Below are positions 35,401-41,394 of a stretch of 64,000 bases of DNA, piece by piece. The first letter of the stretch is position 1; every line of letters begins with the position of its first letter. The notes under the pieces are model-generated. The model was not told where the DNA came from and made no database searches. It was given only the letters and a program-made list of their open reading frames with translations. The position numbers and the translations under genes are program-made. Location: the NCBI RefSeq assembly GCF_963678635.1, contig NC_087063.1, positions 49,117,220-49,181,219 on the forward strand, given 5' to 3'. Source of the stretch: Symsagittifera roscoffensis. Taxonomy: Eukaryota; Xenacoelomorpha; Acoela; Convolutidae.

Positions 35401-36029
35401 AGCTTCATTATTTCAAATTGATGGATCGGTTGTTTTCAGATAGCAAAGCCTCCCAATGCCCTCCTCAAATAAAACATGAGCAAACAAAGTGTCATCATAA
35501 CTGGGACTTTCAAATCACCATGATTTAATCGGTGGACGGATTTATAACAGAGCCTCCTCCAAAAACCAAGCGAAAAACATTTAAAAAAGCTGCCGACATT
35601 TTGTATTTTCCAATTCAAATAAATGGTCTGCTGTGAAAATAGGTAACATGATTTTAGTCAGAGACAAGTTTCCTGATCAATCTTTGGCCAGATAAAAAAC
35701 AGAGAGTAAAATACTGATTTAAAGCTGATACAGAAATTACAAGTTTTTTAAAACTGTTTTTTTTTTCTTGAACAGTGCTAATAATCTTTGTGACTTCAAA
35801 CCGGGAGATGGTTTCATGATAGTTTTTTGAGATGAAATTCAACACATTTGTGTTAAATTAGAAATAAAGCAAATTTGTTCAAAATGAGAAAACTGTGGAA
35901 CTGTTTTTTGGTCTCTTTCAGAAAGGAGCAGCGGGACGCAAAGCCTCAACCGGATCGAACCGCAACACTGGAGGAACCACAAATCGGTCAAATACATCAT
36001 CACGATCAAGTTCATCCAAAAAGAAATAG
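9366..36029 (+). CDS. AXDND1: AXDND1-like protein, 24 coding exons
   Basis: Reconstructed by chaining exons whose phases agree. CDS: 9366-9540, 9788-9882, 10104-10207, 10629-10847, 11061-11117, 11210-11626, 11878-11982, 14268-14388, 16149-16291, 16497-16622, 18792-18870, 22944-23126, 23480-23531, 23674-23884, 24316-24410, 25043-25224, 25499-25583, 31091-31261, 32167-32196, 32312-32533, 32693-32802, 32974-33148, 35271-35381, 35922-36029. Total is 3,376 nt, one more than 1,125 codons because of an extra G in exon 15; corrected length is 1,124 residues, close to vertebrate AXDND1 (about 1,000). Residues ~280-430 match the axonemal dynein light chain (p28) domain type. Most of the rest is helical and Glu/Lys-rich, ending in a Ser/Thr/Lys-rich tail. 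The family is linked to sperm flagella and cilia. The name rests on domain and overall layout recalled from the family, not on an alignment. Confidence 0.9.
9788..9882 (+). CDS. AXDND1: AXDND1-like exon 2
   Basis: Acceptor TTTTTCAG, donor AAA/GTCAGG, ends in phase 0. Encodes DIGKKSMEYIPEDLLSVLRK and a basic end. The track of ATG-started ORFs misses it; frame and splice sites identify it. Confidence 0.85.
10104..10207 (+). CDS. AXDND1: AXDND1-like exon 3
   Basis: Acceptor TTTTCGCAG, donor CACG/GTTGGT as in exon 1, ends in phase 2. Encodes NAWYHDDVAKKYEHLLKHPP and a CTCGIGPR end. Confidence 0.85.
10629..10847 (+). CDS. AXDND1: AXDND1-like exon 4
   Basis: Acceptor CAATCTAG, donor GTGAGT, ends in phase 2. 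Encodes SFLYDTAKVEDKPMPIPPVG, a basic linker and LPDSIIPKEFHLVQSKAALG. The IIPKEF(H) block is of the kind conserved before the dynein domain in this family. Confidence 0.88.
11061..11117 (+). CDS. AXDND1: AXDND1-like exon 5
   Basis: 57-nt exon between TTTTTTCAG and CT/GTAAGT. Encodes EMFSVKTKDHEEHLTKFPSL with the shared split codons. Phase 2 at both ends. Confidence 0.85.
11210..11626 (+). CDS. AXDND1: AXDND1-like exon 6, dynein light chain domain start
   Basis: Largest exon, 139 codons. KPVSRKEIIELKNVMDKM leads through a Ser/Thr linker into EQDIYNIIFHEIIRQ, ERGEILSALRQRYAGLLEKV and AQRALDRRLTEELLKFK. This is the helical p28 / Ax_dynein_light-type region that in p28 contacts inner-arm dynein heavy chains. 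Donor CCAA/GTAAGC, phase 2. Confidence 0.93.
11878..11982 (+). CDS. AXDND1: AXDND1-like exon 7, dynein light chain domain
   Basis: Acceptor TTTCTAG, donor CAG/GTAACC, phase 2. Continues the coiled-coil part: ELTDVREREQAISEQSRKAK, ending in LIDSEKNA. Confidence 0.9.
12049..12574 (+). repeat. family A hairpin repeat, full copy
   Basis: Full-length copy (start GACTGCTCG, end AAAGTCGG) flanked by AACAA on both sides, in intron 7. Followed after 8 bases by the next copy in the same orientation. Family described at 33906-34434. Confidence 0.9.
12583..13052 (+). repeat. family A repeat, 3'-truncated copy
   Basis: Same start as its neighbour, but the sequence leaves the family after GAGCACAAATATT, lacking the last ~30 bases including the terminal palindrome. 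It then joins a diverged family A subtype at TATATGAAGTAC. Confidence 0.85.
13053..13400 (+). repeat. family A, diverged subtype
   Basis: Closely matches 28870-29225 (shared GAAGTACGAGACAGTAAG-type block, CGGACTATTTT, CAGCCCATGGCAAACATTT). It aligns loosely with the normal family A interior. In both places it is followed directly by a standard copy, so the pair moved or was duplicated as a dimer. Confidence 0.75.
13401..13883 (+). repeat. family A hairpin repeat
   Basis: Near-complete copy in intron 7. The first hairpin reads GGGCGAGGCCC, a change confined to its loop. Flanked by AACAA. Confidence 0.88.
14268..14388 (+). CDS. AXDND1: AXDND1-like exon 8
   Basis: Acceptor TTTTTTAG, phase 0 end. 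Encodes LLTEYHDLYELQRQRLEHQI and SEEKEIWSTACYTMAVK, still in the helical dynein-light-chain-like part. Donor AAG/GTCAGC begins an AGCTC microsatellite. Confidence 0.9.
14391..14420. repeat. (AGCTC)n microsatellite at a splice donor
   Basis: About six units of CAGCT start at the second base after the exon 8 donor GT, so the donor context itself is part of the repeat. Confidence 0.9.
14985..15960 (+). pseudogene. dead LINE-type reverse transcriptase in intron 8
   Basis: With frameshifts and stops, the + strand shows RT landmarks in the usual order: a PIADLFNQM-like block with SKFPEVCK (about 15020-15070), an SPIS motif (about 15145), SGFYKTFDSIYRIMLLKK (about 15298), LFVDDTMLF, equivalent to the YADD catalytic box (about 15455), and VLAYGC (about 15785). 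This is a decayed non-LTR retrotransposon. No ends, tail or target duplication were resolved. Confidence 0.7.
16149..16291 (+). CDS. AXDND1: AXDND1-like exon 9
   Basis: Acceptor TTTCTGTAG, donor AA/GTACGC, phase 2. Encodes ITENNRLNTSKRLHMAEKTW, then WAKLASHYALFLADRDCELM. Helical. Confidence 0.88.
16497..16622 (+). CDS. AXDND1: AXDND1-like exon 10
   Basis: Acceptor ATTTCAG, donor CT/GTAAGT, phase 2. Encodes WREIISEMNYNIATGDKSSK, ending in ATYSKTML. Confidence 0.88.
16623..18334. other. intron 10, first part
   Basis: No ORF of coding character. C-rich and poly-A patches only, with nothing matched to the repeat families. Confidence 0.45.
18335..18767 (-). repeat. family A repeat, internally deleted
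   Basis: Minus-strand copy with both ends intact and TTGTT flanks, ending 24 bases before exon 11. It lacks ~100 bases covering the central CGCGATATATTTCGCG hairpin. Confidence 0.9.
18792..18870 (+). CDS. AXDND1: AXDND1-like exon 11
   Basis: Found by phase: exons 10 and 12 do not join in frame without it. Acceptor ATTTTAG, donor GAG/GTAACT, phase 0. Encodes TAESRIVQPSPEAILRFHKD followed by LKSWQE. Confidence 0.85.
19690..19833 (-). repeat. family A repeat, partial and diverged
   Basis: Keeps AAAAGGCAGTCGGAAC, TTTCGCCCTGAAACGAGCAG and the TTGTT flank; the distal two thirds are missing. Confidence 0.75.
21621..21830 (-). pseudogene. possible hAT-transposase scrap
   Basis: A minus-strand ORF reads TRIPRRWSTLWHYFKASILI at its start, reminiscent of the (D/T)..TRW(N/S)S motif of hAT transposases. 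Only ~70 codons, with no other motif found nearby. Weak call. Confidence 0.25.
22944..23126 (+). CDS. AXDND1: AXDND1-like exon 12
   Basis: 61 codons in phase 0 at both ends. Acceptor TTTTCAG, donor GAG/GTCAGA. Encodes AILAEVEKYSGDTLLQYQEQ, CKHEIAQWNEVAHRVFTRHQ and a DKMHHVNE end. Coiled-coil-like. Confidence 0.9.
23480..23531 (+). CDS. AXDND1: AXDND1-like exon 13
   Basis: 52-nt exon, acceptor TTATTTCAG, donor ATG/GTAAGG, phase 1. Encodes AVEKLMSQFNTLILGEN. Confidence 0.87.
23674..23884 (+). CDS. AXDND1: AXDND1-like exon 14
   Basis: Acceptor ATGTCGCAG, donor GA/GTATGT, phase 2. Encodes GTAKFLIQVGNEVDQWETKM, LSEGEWVKFLNYVNSWPSTV and a KTRSYDQIGKEYKE end. Confidence 0.9.
24316..24410 (+). CDS. 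AXDND1: AXDND1-like exon 15, with 1-base frameshift
   Basis: Acceptor CAAAAG, donor AAG/GTAACC. Starts in frame (LSLEEVLKTVQVWMSSASNG), but after the GGGG run at 24374-24377 the sensible reading (IDNETQKIIDK) is one base out. With three Gs the exon ends in phase 0, which exon 16 needs; with four it ends in phase 1 and exon 16 soon hits a stop. The extra G is a sequencing or assembly error or a real null allele. Confidence 0.85.
24540..24650. repeat. GCGACGATTCGTA short repeats
   Basis: Words such as CAAGCGACGATTCGTA, CAGGCGATAAATCGTA, AGGCGACTATTCCTA and CAAGCTACAATTCGTA recur four to five times. Confidence 0.65.
24700..24940. repeat. AGCGGTTT hairpin array in intron 15
   Basis: Built from GAGCGGTTTGAGCGGTTTTT and its reverse complement, with AGCAAGATTT spacers. 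About 24747-24800 pairs with about 24810-24865 as a long near-perfect hairpin, followed by another inverted pair. The ORFs on both strands here are repeat by-products. Confidence 0.85.
25043..25224 (+). CDS. AXDND1: AXDND1-like exon 16
   Basis: Acceptor CTAACAG, donor CAG/GTGACT, phase 2. Encodes VGSVHKSLIHWMVQVLLKLA, APDRPDNVGDSYNAHFATVE and KLERTLVKFSEYLIR. Higher GC than the introns, no internal stop. Confidence 0.92.
25499..25583 (+). CDS. AXDND1: AXDND1-like exon 17, GC donor
   Basis: Acceptor CGTTTCAG. Encodes CCGSAVMDVERGNTVDTDAE and YRDLKKIA. The only frame-compatible junction with exon 18 uses GCG/GCAAGT, a GC donor with otherwise ideal consensus. The nearby GT (GCAA/GTTTTT) would shift the frame and give an early stop. 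Confidence 0.85.
25584..26384. other. intron 17, first part
   Basis: AT-rich. Contains an inverted pair of CAATTGCCCCCTTT and AAAGGGGGCAATTG at about 25839-25873 and a poly-G tract near 26003. No ORF of interest. Confidence 0.5.
26385..26790. repeat. C-rich/G-rich inverted block (AGTTTACCCC), with (CA)n
   Basis: The left arm repeats AGTTTACCCC on a C-rich strand, with (CA)n at about 26411-26441. The right arm is G-rich with GGTAAACTTTAGTAAAC and GGGGTGTGTAAAC. Related C-rich blocks occur at about 57560 and 60870. The Gly/Arg-rich ORF at 26565-26768 is a by-product. Confidence 0.75.
26870..27045. repeat. family D: AATCGATTATAATGG words
   Basis: Palindromic words ATAATCGATTATAA, TCCATTATAATC and AATGGATTATA around the block AATTTCGTGGTCTGA. 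The same block and words recur at 57915-58150 and 61205-61440. Confidence 0.7.
27060..27330. repeat. family B (GGCGCC) repeat
   Basis: Contains GGGATTCGACCCCCTGCCGA, AAAGGCGCCTAAAG, GCAATATATACTA, CAGGTCGACCTAA and right end TCCTAGAGCCGCCC. Minus-oriented relative to 36235-36652. Confidence 0.75.
27331..28731. other. intron 17, middle, no gene seen
   Basis: AT-rich. A family A remnant lies at about 28050-28100 (CGGAACAATCAGGG). Otherwise nothing recognisable. Confidence 0.45.
28732..29225 (+). repeat. family A, diverged subtype
   Basis: Starts GACAGCTCGTATCAATGGG, a decayed form of the family start. The second half matches 13053-13400. Followed directly by a standard copy. Confidence 0.75.
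29226..29748 (+). repeat. family A hairpin repeat, full copy
   Basis: Complete, with GGGCGAGGCCC first hairpin as at 13401 (sister copy) and AACAA on both flanks. Confidence 0.9.
29905..30130 (-). repeat. family A repeat, old diverged copy
   Basis: Keeps TTGACGGAATGTTTGTG, CTGTCCTGAGCTCAAAT, ACCTGTGATCAT and TTAACGCGCGATATATTCCG in minus order. Confidence 0.7.
30247..30687 (+). repeat. family A repeat, old diverged copy
   Basis: Recognised by CGGATTAAATCTCCGCTTA, CGTCAATAGC, GTCACAGGTAAAATATCTTT and AAATTTGTCTGGAG. The first hairpin is degraded (GTATTTTCCGGCTGC). Intron 17. Confidence 0.75.
31091..31261 (+). CDS. AXDND1: AXDND1-like exon 18
   Basis: Acceptor ATCTTCTAG, donor CAG/GTAAAC, phase 0 at both ends. 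Encodes KESTEWVNTGRILVQELKGD, then a Ser/Thr/Asp-rich part (TMSTLSNSDSAGQGGTTTAD). Its phase proves the GC donor of exon 17. Confidence 0.88.
31262..32166. other. intron 18 with a family B-like repeat
   Basis: About 31763-32077 is a repeat with a GGTGCCTAGGGGGCCAGTAT core and right end GCACGCCACTG, as in the copy ending at 4789. The rest is AT-rich. ORFs on both strands here come from the repeat. Confidence 0.6.
32167..32196 (+). CDS. AXDND1: AXDND1-like exon 19 (30 nt)
   Basis: Encodes GKLARKKHMR. Acceptor TTTTCAG, donor CGG/GTAAGG. A second donor (GTAAGA) 6 nt later would add VR without changing frame. Micro-exon support is from phase and strong sites only. Confidence 0.65.
32312..32533 (+). 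CDS. AXDND1: AXDND1-like exon 20
   Basis: Acceptor GCTTTTCAG, donor GTG/GTACGT, 74 codons, phase 0. Encodes SSRDPTSLSLGGELMTEKSD, a Gln/Ser/Thr-rich middle and RPFDLEEQRKQNV. Confidence 0.85.
32693..32802 (+). CDS. AXDND1: AXDND1-like exon 21
   Basis: Acceptor TTATTCCAG, donor AT/GTAAGC, phase 2. Encodes EVSTAILKEKAEIGSEEDPK and AYESIAFVEQLQGQIM. Confidence 0.87.
32974..33148 (+). CDS. AXDND1: AXDND1-like exon 22, coiled coil
   Basis: Acceptor TCTTTTCAG, donor AAG/GTAAAA, phase 0. Encodes a strong Glu/Lys coiled coil: DTEKRAQSMEQRALEAEQKL, VKREVEREKKKAEDDKEAEL. Confidence 0.9.
33182..33699 (+). repeat. family A hairpin repeat, full copy
   Basis: Starts 34 bases after the exon 22 donor. Both terminal hairpins intact, AACAA flanks. 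Confidence 0.92.
33906..34434 (+). repeat. family A hairpin repeat, best reference copy
   Basis: 529 bp, start GACTGCTCGTATCAGGGCGA, end CGCATCGAAAGTCGG, AACAA on each flank (possible 5-bp target duplication). Three hairpins: CAGGGCGAAGCCCTG near the start; TTAATAGCGCGA...TCGCGCGTTAA in the middle; CTTTCG..CGAAAG at the end. No ORF, no terminal inverted repeat of useful length, no poly-A tail. Copies lie on both strands, mostly in AXDND1 introns. Best described as a non-autonomous MITE-like element of unknown class. Confidence 0.9.
34600..34618 (+). other. candidate alternative micro-exon (19 nt)
   Basis: Flanked by AAATTTCAG and GTACAT. Its 19 nt (STKQES) would shift exon 23 into another frame that reads EGRCGDCGCKSEKCGCK and stops. 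Not included in the main model because it breaks phase. Confidence 0.3.
34631..35270. other. intron 22, last part
   Basis: No repeat match or coding signal seen. Confidence 0.5.
35271..35381 (+). CDS. AXDND1: AXDND1-like exon 23
   Basis: Acceptor TGTATGTAG, donor ACT/GTGAGT, 37 codons, phase 0. Ala/Lys-rich helix (EDAEIAAARAKSAAANKRVN), then a Ser/Thr-rich part. Confidence 0.85.
35922..36029 (+). CDS. AXDND1: AXDND1-like exon 24 (last)
   Basis: Acceptor TCTCTTTCAG; TAG at 36027-36029. Encodes a basic Ser/Thr/Arg/Asn-rich tail (KGAAGRKASTGSNRNTGGTT, ending SSSSKKK). Confidence 0.88.
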   Translation, partial: KGAAGRKASTGSNRNTGGTTNRSNTSSRSSSSKKK

Positions 36030-36098
36030 AAACTGCAATTCTCAGATTATAACAGATCAAAATTCTCTGTCTATAATGATATGCAAAAATAATATTTG

Positions 36099-36136
36099 AA
36101 TAAAATAGCGTTGAATCCAAAATATATGAGAATAAA
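36099..36136 (+). terminator. poly(A) signals of the AXDND1-like gene
   Basis: AATAAA at 36099-36104 (70 bases after the stop) and again at 36131-36136. Confidence 0.75.
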
Positions 36137-36234
36137 CTGAATTTTTAAGAATTTAACCAAGAATAAACTGTTAAGACATAATATGAAGTTATACCATTCA
36201 AGGATTTTGAATAGAAATCATTTTTGTATATGCT

Positions 36235-36652
36235 CAGTCGAGGATTTTCTCGAGTTAGTGGGGGGACTTTCAAAAAAAGTTCAAAAAATCTGTCGACCTT
36301 GTTTTTAGGTCGACTAAATTGTTTTTCTGAGCTCTTCGAAATCACTATAAAAACACCATTTTGCCCAAATTTTTTGCACCGTAGGCAAATATTTGAAAAA
36401 AAAACAGGCCAAAAAATGCATTTTAGGCCCTTTTGGGAAAATTTTGACCAAAAAATTGAGTTGTTTCGGCGCGCGCTCCCCTTCAAAACTAGTATATATT
36501 GGCACCGAAGGCGCCTTTAGAAAAATTTTAGGGTCAGTCGGCCAAAAATGGATTTCTGAAAAAGTATCAAAGGGGTGACCCTTTGGGTCGGCAGGGTGTC
36601 GAATCCCTGAGGGGAAGGGGGCGTCCGCCCCCCCCCCCTAAATCCGCCCCTG
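36235..36652. repeat. family B (GGCGCC) repeat, near-full copy
   Basis: Ends form a degraded inverted pair: CAGTCGAGGATTTTCTCGAG on the left, CCTAAATCCGCCCCTG on the right (reverse complement CAGGGGCGGATTTAGG). Core has TATATTGGCACCGAAGGCGC, TTGGGTCGGCAGGGTGTCGA and ATCCCTGAGGGG. The GGTTCGAATCC-like block in some copies resembles a Pol III B box. The ORFs inside are by-products. Confidence 0.8.
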
Positions 36653-36677
36653 TCCTCAACCCCCCACAGCAATTTTT

Positions 36678-37081
36678 GCCTGGAGCCGCAAAACTTGGAA
36701 ACTCTCCACCCCCTTCATTAATCGCCATCTTCGTACTTTTGAATAACTTCTTGATGAACCTTTAAAACATTTAAACCCTTCAATTTTGCATAGAAAACCA
36801 AAATAAAAAAAAATTATCAATATTTTTATTTTTACTTCAAAGCTTAATACTAAAGCCGCAAAGATAACATAATGGGATTAACTGAAAAACATTAGGTATC
36901 ATAATCATCCAAAAGATGGTAGAAACTTCAAAAAAGAAGGTGAAATTTTCAAGAAATAATGTCAAACATCAAGGACAGCCTGGAGCCGAAAAACTTGGAA
37001 ACTCTCCACCCCCTTCATTAATCCCCATCTTCGTAATTTTGAAATACTTCTTGATTAACCTTAAAAACATTTAAACGCTTC
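36678..37081. repeat. ~105-bp direct repeat, two copies 299 bp apart
   Basis: 36678-36782 and 36977-37081 both read GCCTGGAGCCG(C/A)AAAACTTGG and continue with AAACTCTCCACCCCCTTCATT, with ~90% identity. A short AATATGTTCTGATA tandem (about 37087-37130) follows. Confidence 0.85.
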
Positions 37082-37134
37082 ATACAATATGTTCTGATAA
37101 TATGTTCTGATAATATGTTCTGATATTTGTTCAA

Positions 37135-38430
37135 TATGTTGTGATAATATTCACAGAAAAAAAATAGTGTTGTTCTTCAAAAAAGTGTCGTTTCAAGTGC
37201 GATAACAATCAAATATTATCGACACCATTTGTCCTCAAAATTTGTATAACAAGCAAAATGTGGAAAAAAAATTTTTAGAGAAAATTTTAAATTTTTTGCA
37301 CAATAAGTTTAAATTTTTCTTAGAAAACCGTTAATGTCAAATGAGCGCCGAAAAAAACATCCAAAAAGAGTTTTTACTATAACTGAATAGTAATTTTTTA
37401 AATTGTCTAAGTAAATAGTAAACTTTCATATAACGAGAGTTACCCGATCGCATTACTCACTCGAAATTAAACAAAGTTTAAAAAAAGTTTTTACCAACAT
37501 TCGGAATTTTTTTGAAATTTTCCTAATGTCATTTTTATCACGGCTGAAATAACAGTATGATATATCAATTGACCCATTACGATGATTATTTGTGACACCC
37601 GATTTTTTCTTTAAAAGAACGAAAACGCCTAAATACAAATTTCCTCTGAGTTTTCAACTGTCGGAACAATAAAAACCAAACTTCATTTACAAGTTGTTCA
37701 TAAGTAAATATAGTAGGGCTCTATGTTTGAAAAGTTTCAGGTCTAGAGCTTGGAATAATTTTAGCAAGCTTTTAAAAGTTTAAATAAAGTGCTATAGAAG
37801 GAGGTGCAAAAAATTTAGGCGCAAAGATTTCTCGCGCACTACAAGGTGTTTCCGAAACTCGTTTTTTTTTTTAAAGATTTCTAATTTCAAAACGTTTGGG
37901 TTTTTGGAGGACTCATTTTGTAAAAGGCAAGTAAAACTTGGCGAATTTTTTTTTATATATTTCAATCAGTTCGGTTCGTTTTTATTCATGTCTCTGTCTT
38001 TAAGGCTTATTGAATTCCCACTGCTTTTCGAATTGAACCCGCTTCTATAACCTTGGTATGAGCTAACCAAATAAATTAAATCAACTTCCACAATGCAAAC
38101 TATTTTCAGAAAAAATTATACTTTTAAATTGGATGAAATCATTTGATTTTTCGTTTGTATGGAAATTAAGAATTTTTTCAAGTTGATGAAATGCACACAG
38201 AATTAACTCAAAATATTCGTTATTTAACAGTTAAGAAATCTATTACTGAGCAACCGAGCAAAGCGAGTAAAAAAACGGTGTGATAGAAGTGTTTGACGGA
38301 TCTCTTCATTTATCAGAGAAAGAGTCGGAAACTGAATGGGAAGACGATTAATCGAAAATGTGAACCTTAACGAAAATTGTATATGTTATCGGGAGGAAAA
38401 GTGGAACGCAAGTAAGCTGATCTCTCAACA
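37135..38430. other. unassigned sequence
   Basis: 37480-37605 matches 51245-51345 (CACGGCTGAA / CACGACTGAA, TTGATATATC-type, CGATGATTATTTGTG), a fifth dispersed repeat. Otherwise nothing recognised. Confidence 0.5.
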
Positions 38431-41394
38431 AAGGAAATCAGTCGACTAATCAAGAACGACTCTTCAGGGGCAGTGACTTGTTGTAAGTAGACTGATATTT
38501 CAACGTGATCCAGTGGAAGGAGCAATAAAGGTTGTCAAACTATTGAACTAAAGAAGACTTAAGAAAGGGGAAGGCGGAAGTTTTAGCATATTGTTTCTTA
38601 AAACTAAACGGTGTGCAAAAAATTTGTTGAAGATTGACAAAATAAACCTGATCGACGGACGAACACACGTCGTTTGTTTTTGCCAAAATGATGATGGAAG
38701 GTAAAGTGCATTCTGCCAAGCGGTGGCTGACTAATAGACCTGGAGGGAGAGTTTTCGATCCAAACAATGAAGTCTTTAAATCAAATACAAAACTTAAAAA
38801 ACGTGTTTTTGGTGTTTTGAAGGAAAAACATGGCGTGGCACAACGTTCCCACCAAGAAGCAAGAATAAAAATTGACAGCTTACCGTAGTTGAAAATAGTT
38901 ACTATTAGATTGCCAGATCCATGCACGATGGAGCACGACCATAAGAAACAGATTCAGAGCATTGGAAAGATGTGTATGTGTAGTTTTGTATGAGAAAGAG
39001 TGGGGGGTGGGTGCAAACCCCCATGTCTAAAAGTTTCTGAAACTTACAATCTTACCATCTCAAACCTTGAATCATGATAAAACAAGACCTATATTAATAC
39101 AAGGAGAATCAATTATCTGTCTTAATACATAGCTTGCAGACCGGATTTTCTATTCCCTATCTTAAAACATGGGGGTCTGCACCCAACTCCCCCCCCACTC
39201 TTCCTCACACGTTTGGGGCTCATAACTCCGTTTGGCGCTCATAACATTTTTCTCCGTTTGGCGCTCATAACTCAGGTTAAAGAGATAAAGCGGCCGCATT
39301 GAAGATTAAAAAAGCAAATGAAATTGTTCTTGGCACCTTGCCGATTGATGCCTGGTCGATTGATTGTACTGAAAAAATACCCTGGAGTCAGGCCAATAGG
39401 AATTGGCAAATGCCTGTGAAGAACAATTTGCCGAGGCCACAAAAAAAGGACCTTGAAGAATGATGTAGTTCACATTAACAGGCCTGTGACTTAGAGACAG
39501 GCATCAAGGGAGCAGTGCACGCTATGAAAGAAATCTTCGATGGCAACAGAGAGGTTGAACATGGGCTTCTACTCACTAACGCTTCTAATGTTTTCAAATC
39601 ATTGAACCGTTAAACTGCATTATGGAATGTTAGAGGGTTATGGCCCAGGTGTTTTACCTTTCTTTTCAAAAAATACAGAAGATATGCATCGTTGTTAGTT
39701 GCAGGAACAACAGATGTTCCTCATAGCTTTGAGGGACTAACACAACGAAATCCGCTGGCTGTAATATTTTCTGGTGTTTTTCTGATGCCTGTGACCAATT
39801 CACCCGAAAAATCAGACGGGCAATCGGCAAAAGTGGTACGCAGATGACCCAGGAGTTTTTGATGAGCTGAAGAAATTGGTTAATTCGCTGACACTCCTGA
39901 TTAAGAATGGGCCAAACCTTGGTTACTATCTTGAGCCAAGCAGGAGCTACTTGGTTGTATGTACCAATTGGTTTGATAAATTTCATTGTTTAATTGACAA
40001 GTTCCTAAGCAAAATAGAAGAAGGAAGATAGTTGGGTGGGTATGTTTGTTCAGGAGAAGAGATGCAGAATTGTATTGGGTAAAAAATCCAAGACTGGATG
40101 GAGTGTATCGGTGAGTTATCAAAAATTGCAGAGAAAGAACCCCAAGCTCAACTGGTTGTTTTAACGAGATCGTTGCAATGTGAACGAAACTTTTTTTACA
40201 GAGTGGTTAAAGATACATCACAGTTATTTTTCTCTTGAAAAGATGTTGGAAGGAATATTTCTGCCCATTTTGCTGGGATTCTCTAGTTCACACACACGGA
40301 TCGCGTTCTGTTCTCACTTCCAGCAAAATGAGGAGGTTTGGGAGTGTGGAATCCAGTTGAAAAGGCCATTAATTTTTTTTACCTTGTGAAAAAGTAAAAA
40401 CATCCTCTCTTGAGAATTCTACGTCAAGCCAGAAAAATTTTGACCATCATGAGTACAAAGCAAAACTAAAATAAGCAAGGAGTAACCATGAGTAGCAAAA
40501 GAATTACTTGAAAAGAAACAAACTGGAGGAAGTGCTTGCTGTTTTGCCAGCTGATCAAAAACGTGCAGCGTGTAGAACTACAAATAAAAGCTGTTTTCAG
40601 TTGTTGACTTCATTGCAGCTGTCAAAAAATTTTTTCGACCTTTCAAAGACTGAGTTCAGAGATGCTTTGGATATTAGATAAATGAAACTTCTATTGAAAG
40701 CGTACTTCACGTGTGATGGCTGTCCACAAGAGGTCGATTTACAATACCCTCGCTCTTGAAAAAAGAAGTATTAGTGGCATTACCCCAGAACAAAATCTTG
40801 AGGAGATCTGGCTTCCATGCTCTGGAAAGAAGTGAAACGAGAACCCATTATCAAAAACGAAGATGTTGAACGTGGTACCCCAGCTTTAGTTGCGGATTTA
40901 TAGCTCGTTGTTTTTGGGACGGGCAGTCAGCGGCGTCGTTCGATCTTCGTGTCACAGACACAGATGCTCCGTCTTAGCTGAGTCGTAACCCATTAAGTGT
41001 TTTGAATTATGCTGTGGAGAATAAAAGAAAATCTATGTACCAGCTTGCGAAGGTTGGCATATTTCATTCACTCCACTTGTGACATCTGTGGATACAATTT
41101 GGGCATCCGAGTTTACCTTCTTTTAGAGGCAAAAAGCAGATGGATTTAGTGGAAAGTGGGACCGACCATTCAGCCAGGTTGTGTTGGGTTTGTTGTAGAA
41201 TTTATGTTGTCATCCTGAGAGCAACCAACATATGCATTAGTTCGCTGGAACTAGAAGATGGCAGCATTTGGCATGGCAGTTTAGTAGTTGGAGCAAGAAA
41301 GAGATATGAAGAAACTTTTTTGCCTACGATTTTGCTTGAATTTACTGTTAATCATTTTCCAGAACATACATGTTTGTTGAAATTATTCAATTGA
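38431..41394 (+). pseudogene. dead retrotransposon with YADD reverse transcriptase
   Basis: Read across frames and stops, the + strand gives in order: FAKMMMEGKVHSAKRWLTNR (about 38679), PGVRPIGIGKCL (39379-39415), LLLTNASNVFKSLNR with the catalytic Asp of motif A lost (about 39565), ALWNVRGLWPRCFTFLFKKY, LTQRNPLA in place of QGDPLA (about 39740), KWYADD (catalytic box, 39831-39848), then FDLSKTEFRDALDIR, KREPIIKNEDVERGTPALVA and VILRATNICI (41206). Stops and frame changes throughout. I recognise this motif series from retroelements common in cnidarian and other invertebrate genomes, but cannot fix the clade. The upstream limit is approximate. Confidence 0.8.

Noticed and set aside
36583-36605. 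Possible tRNA gene from the B-box-like block
   Set aside because: No acceptor stem, A box or cloverleaf can be formed around it; only the B-box word is present.
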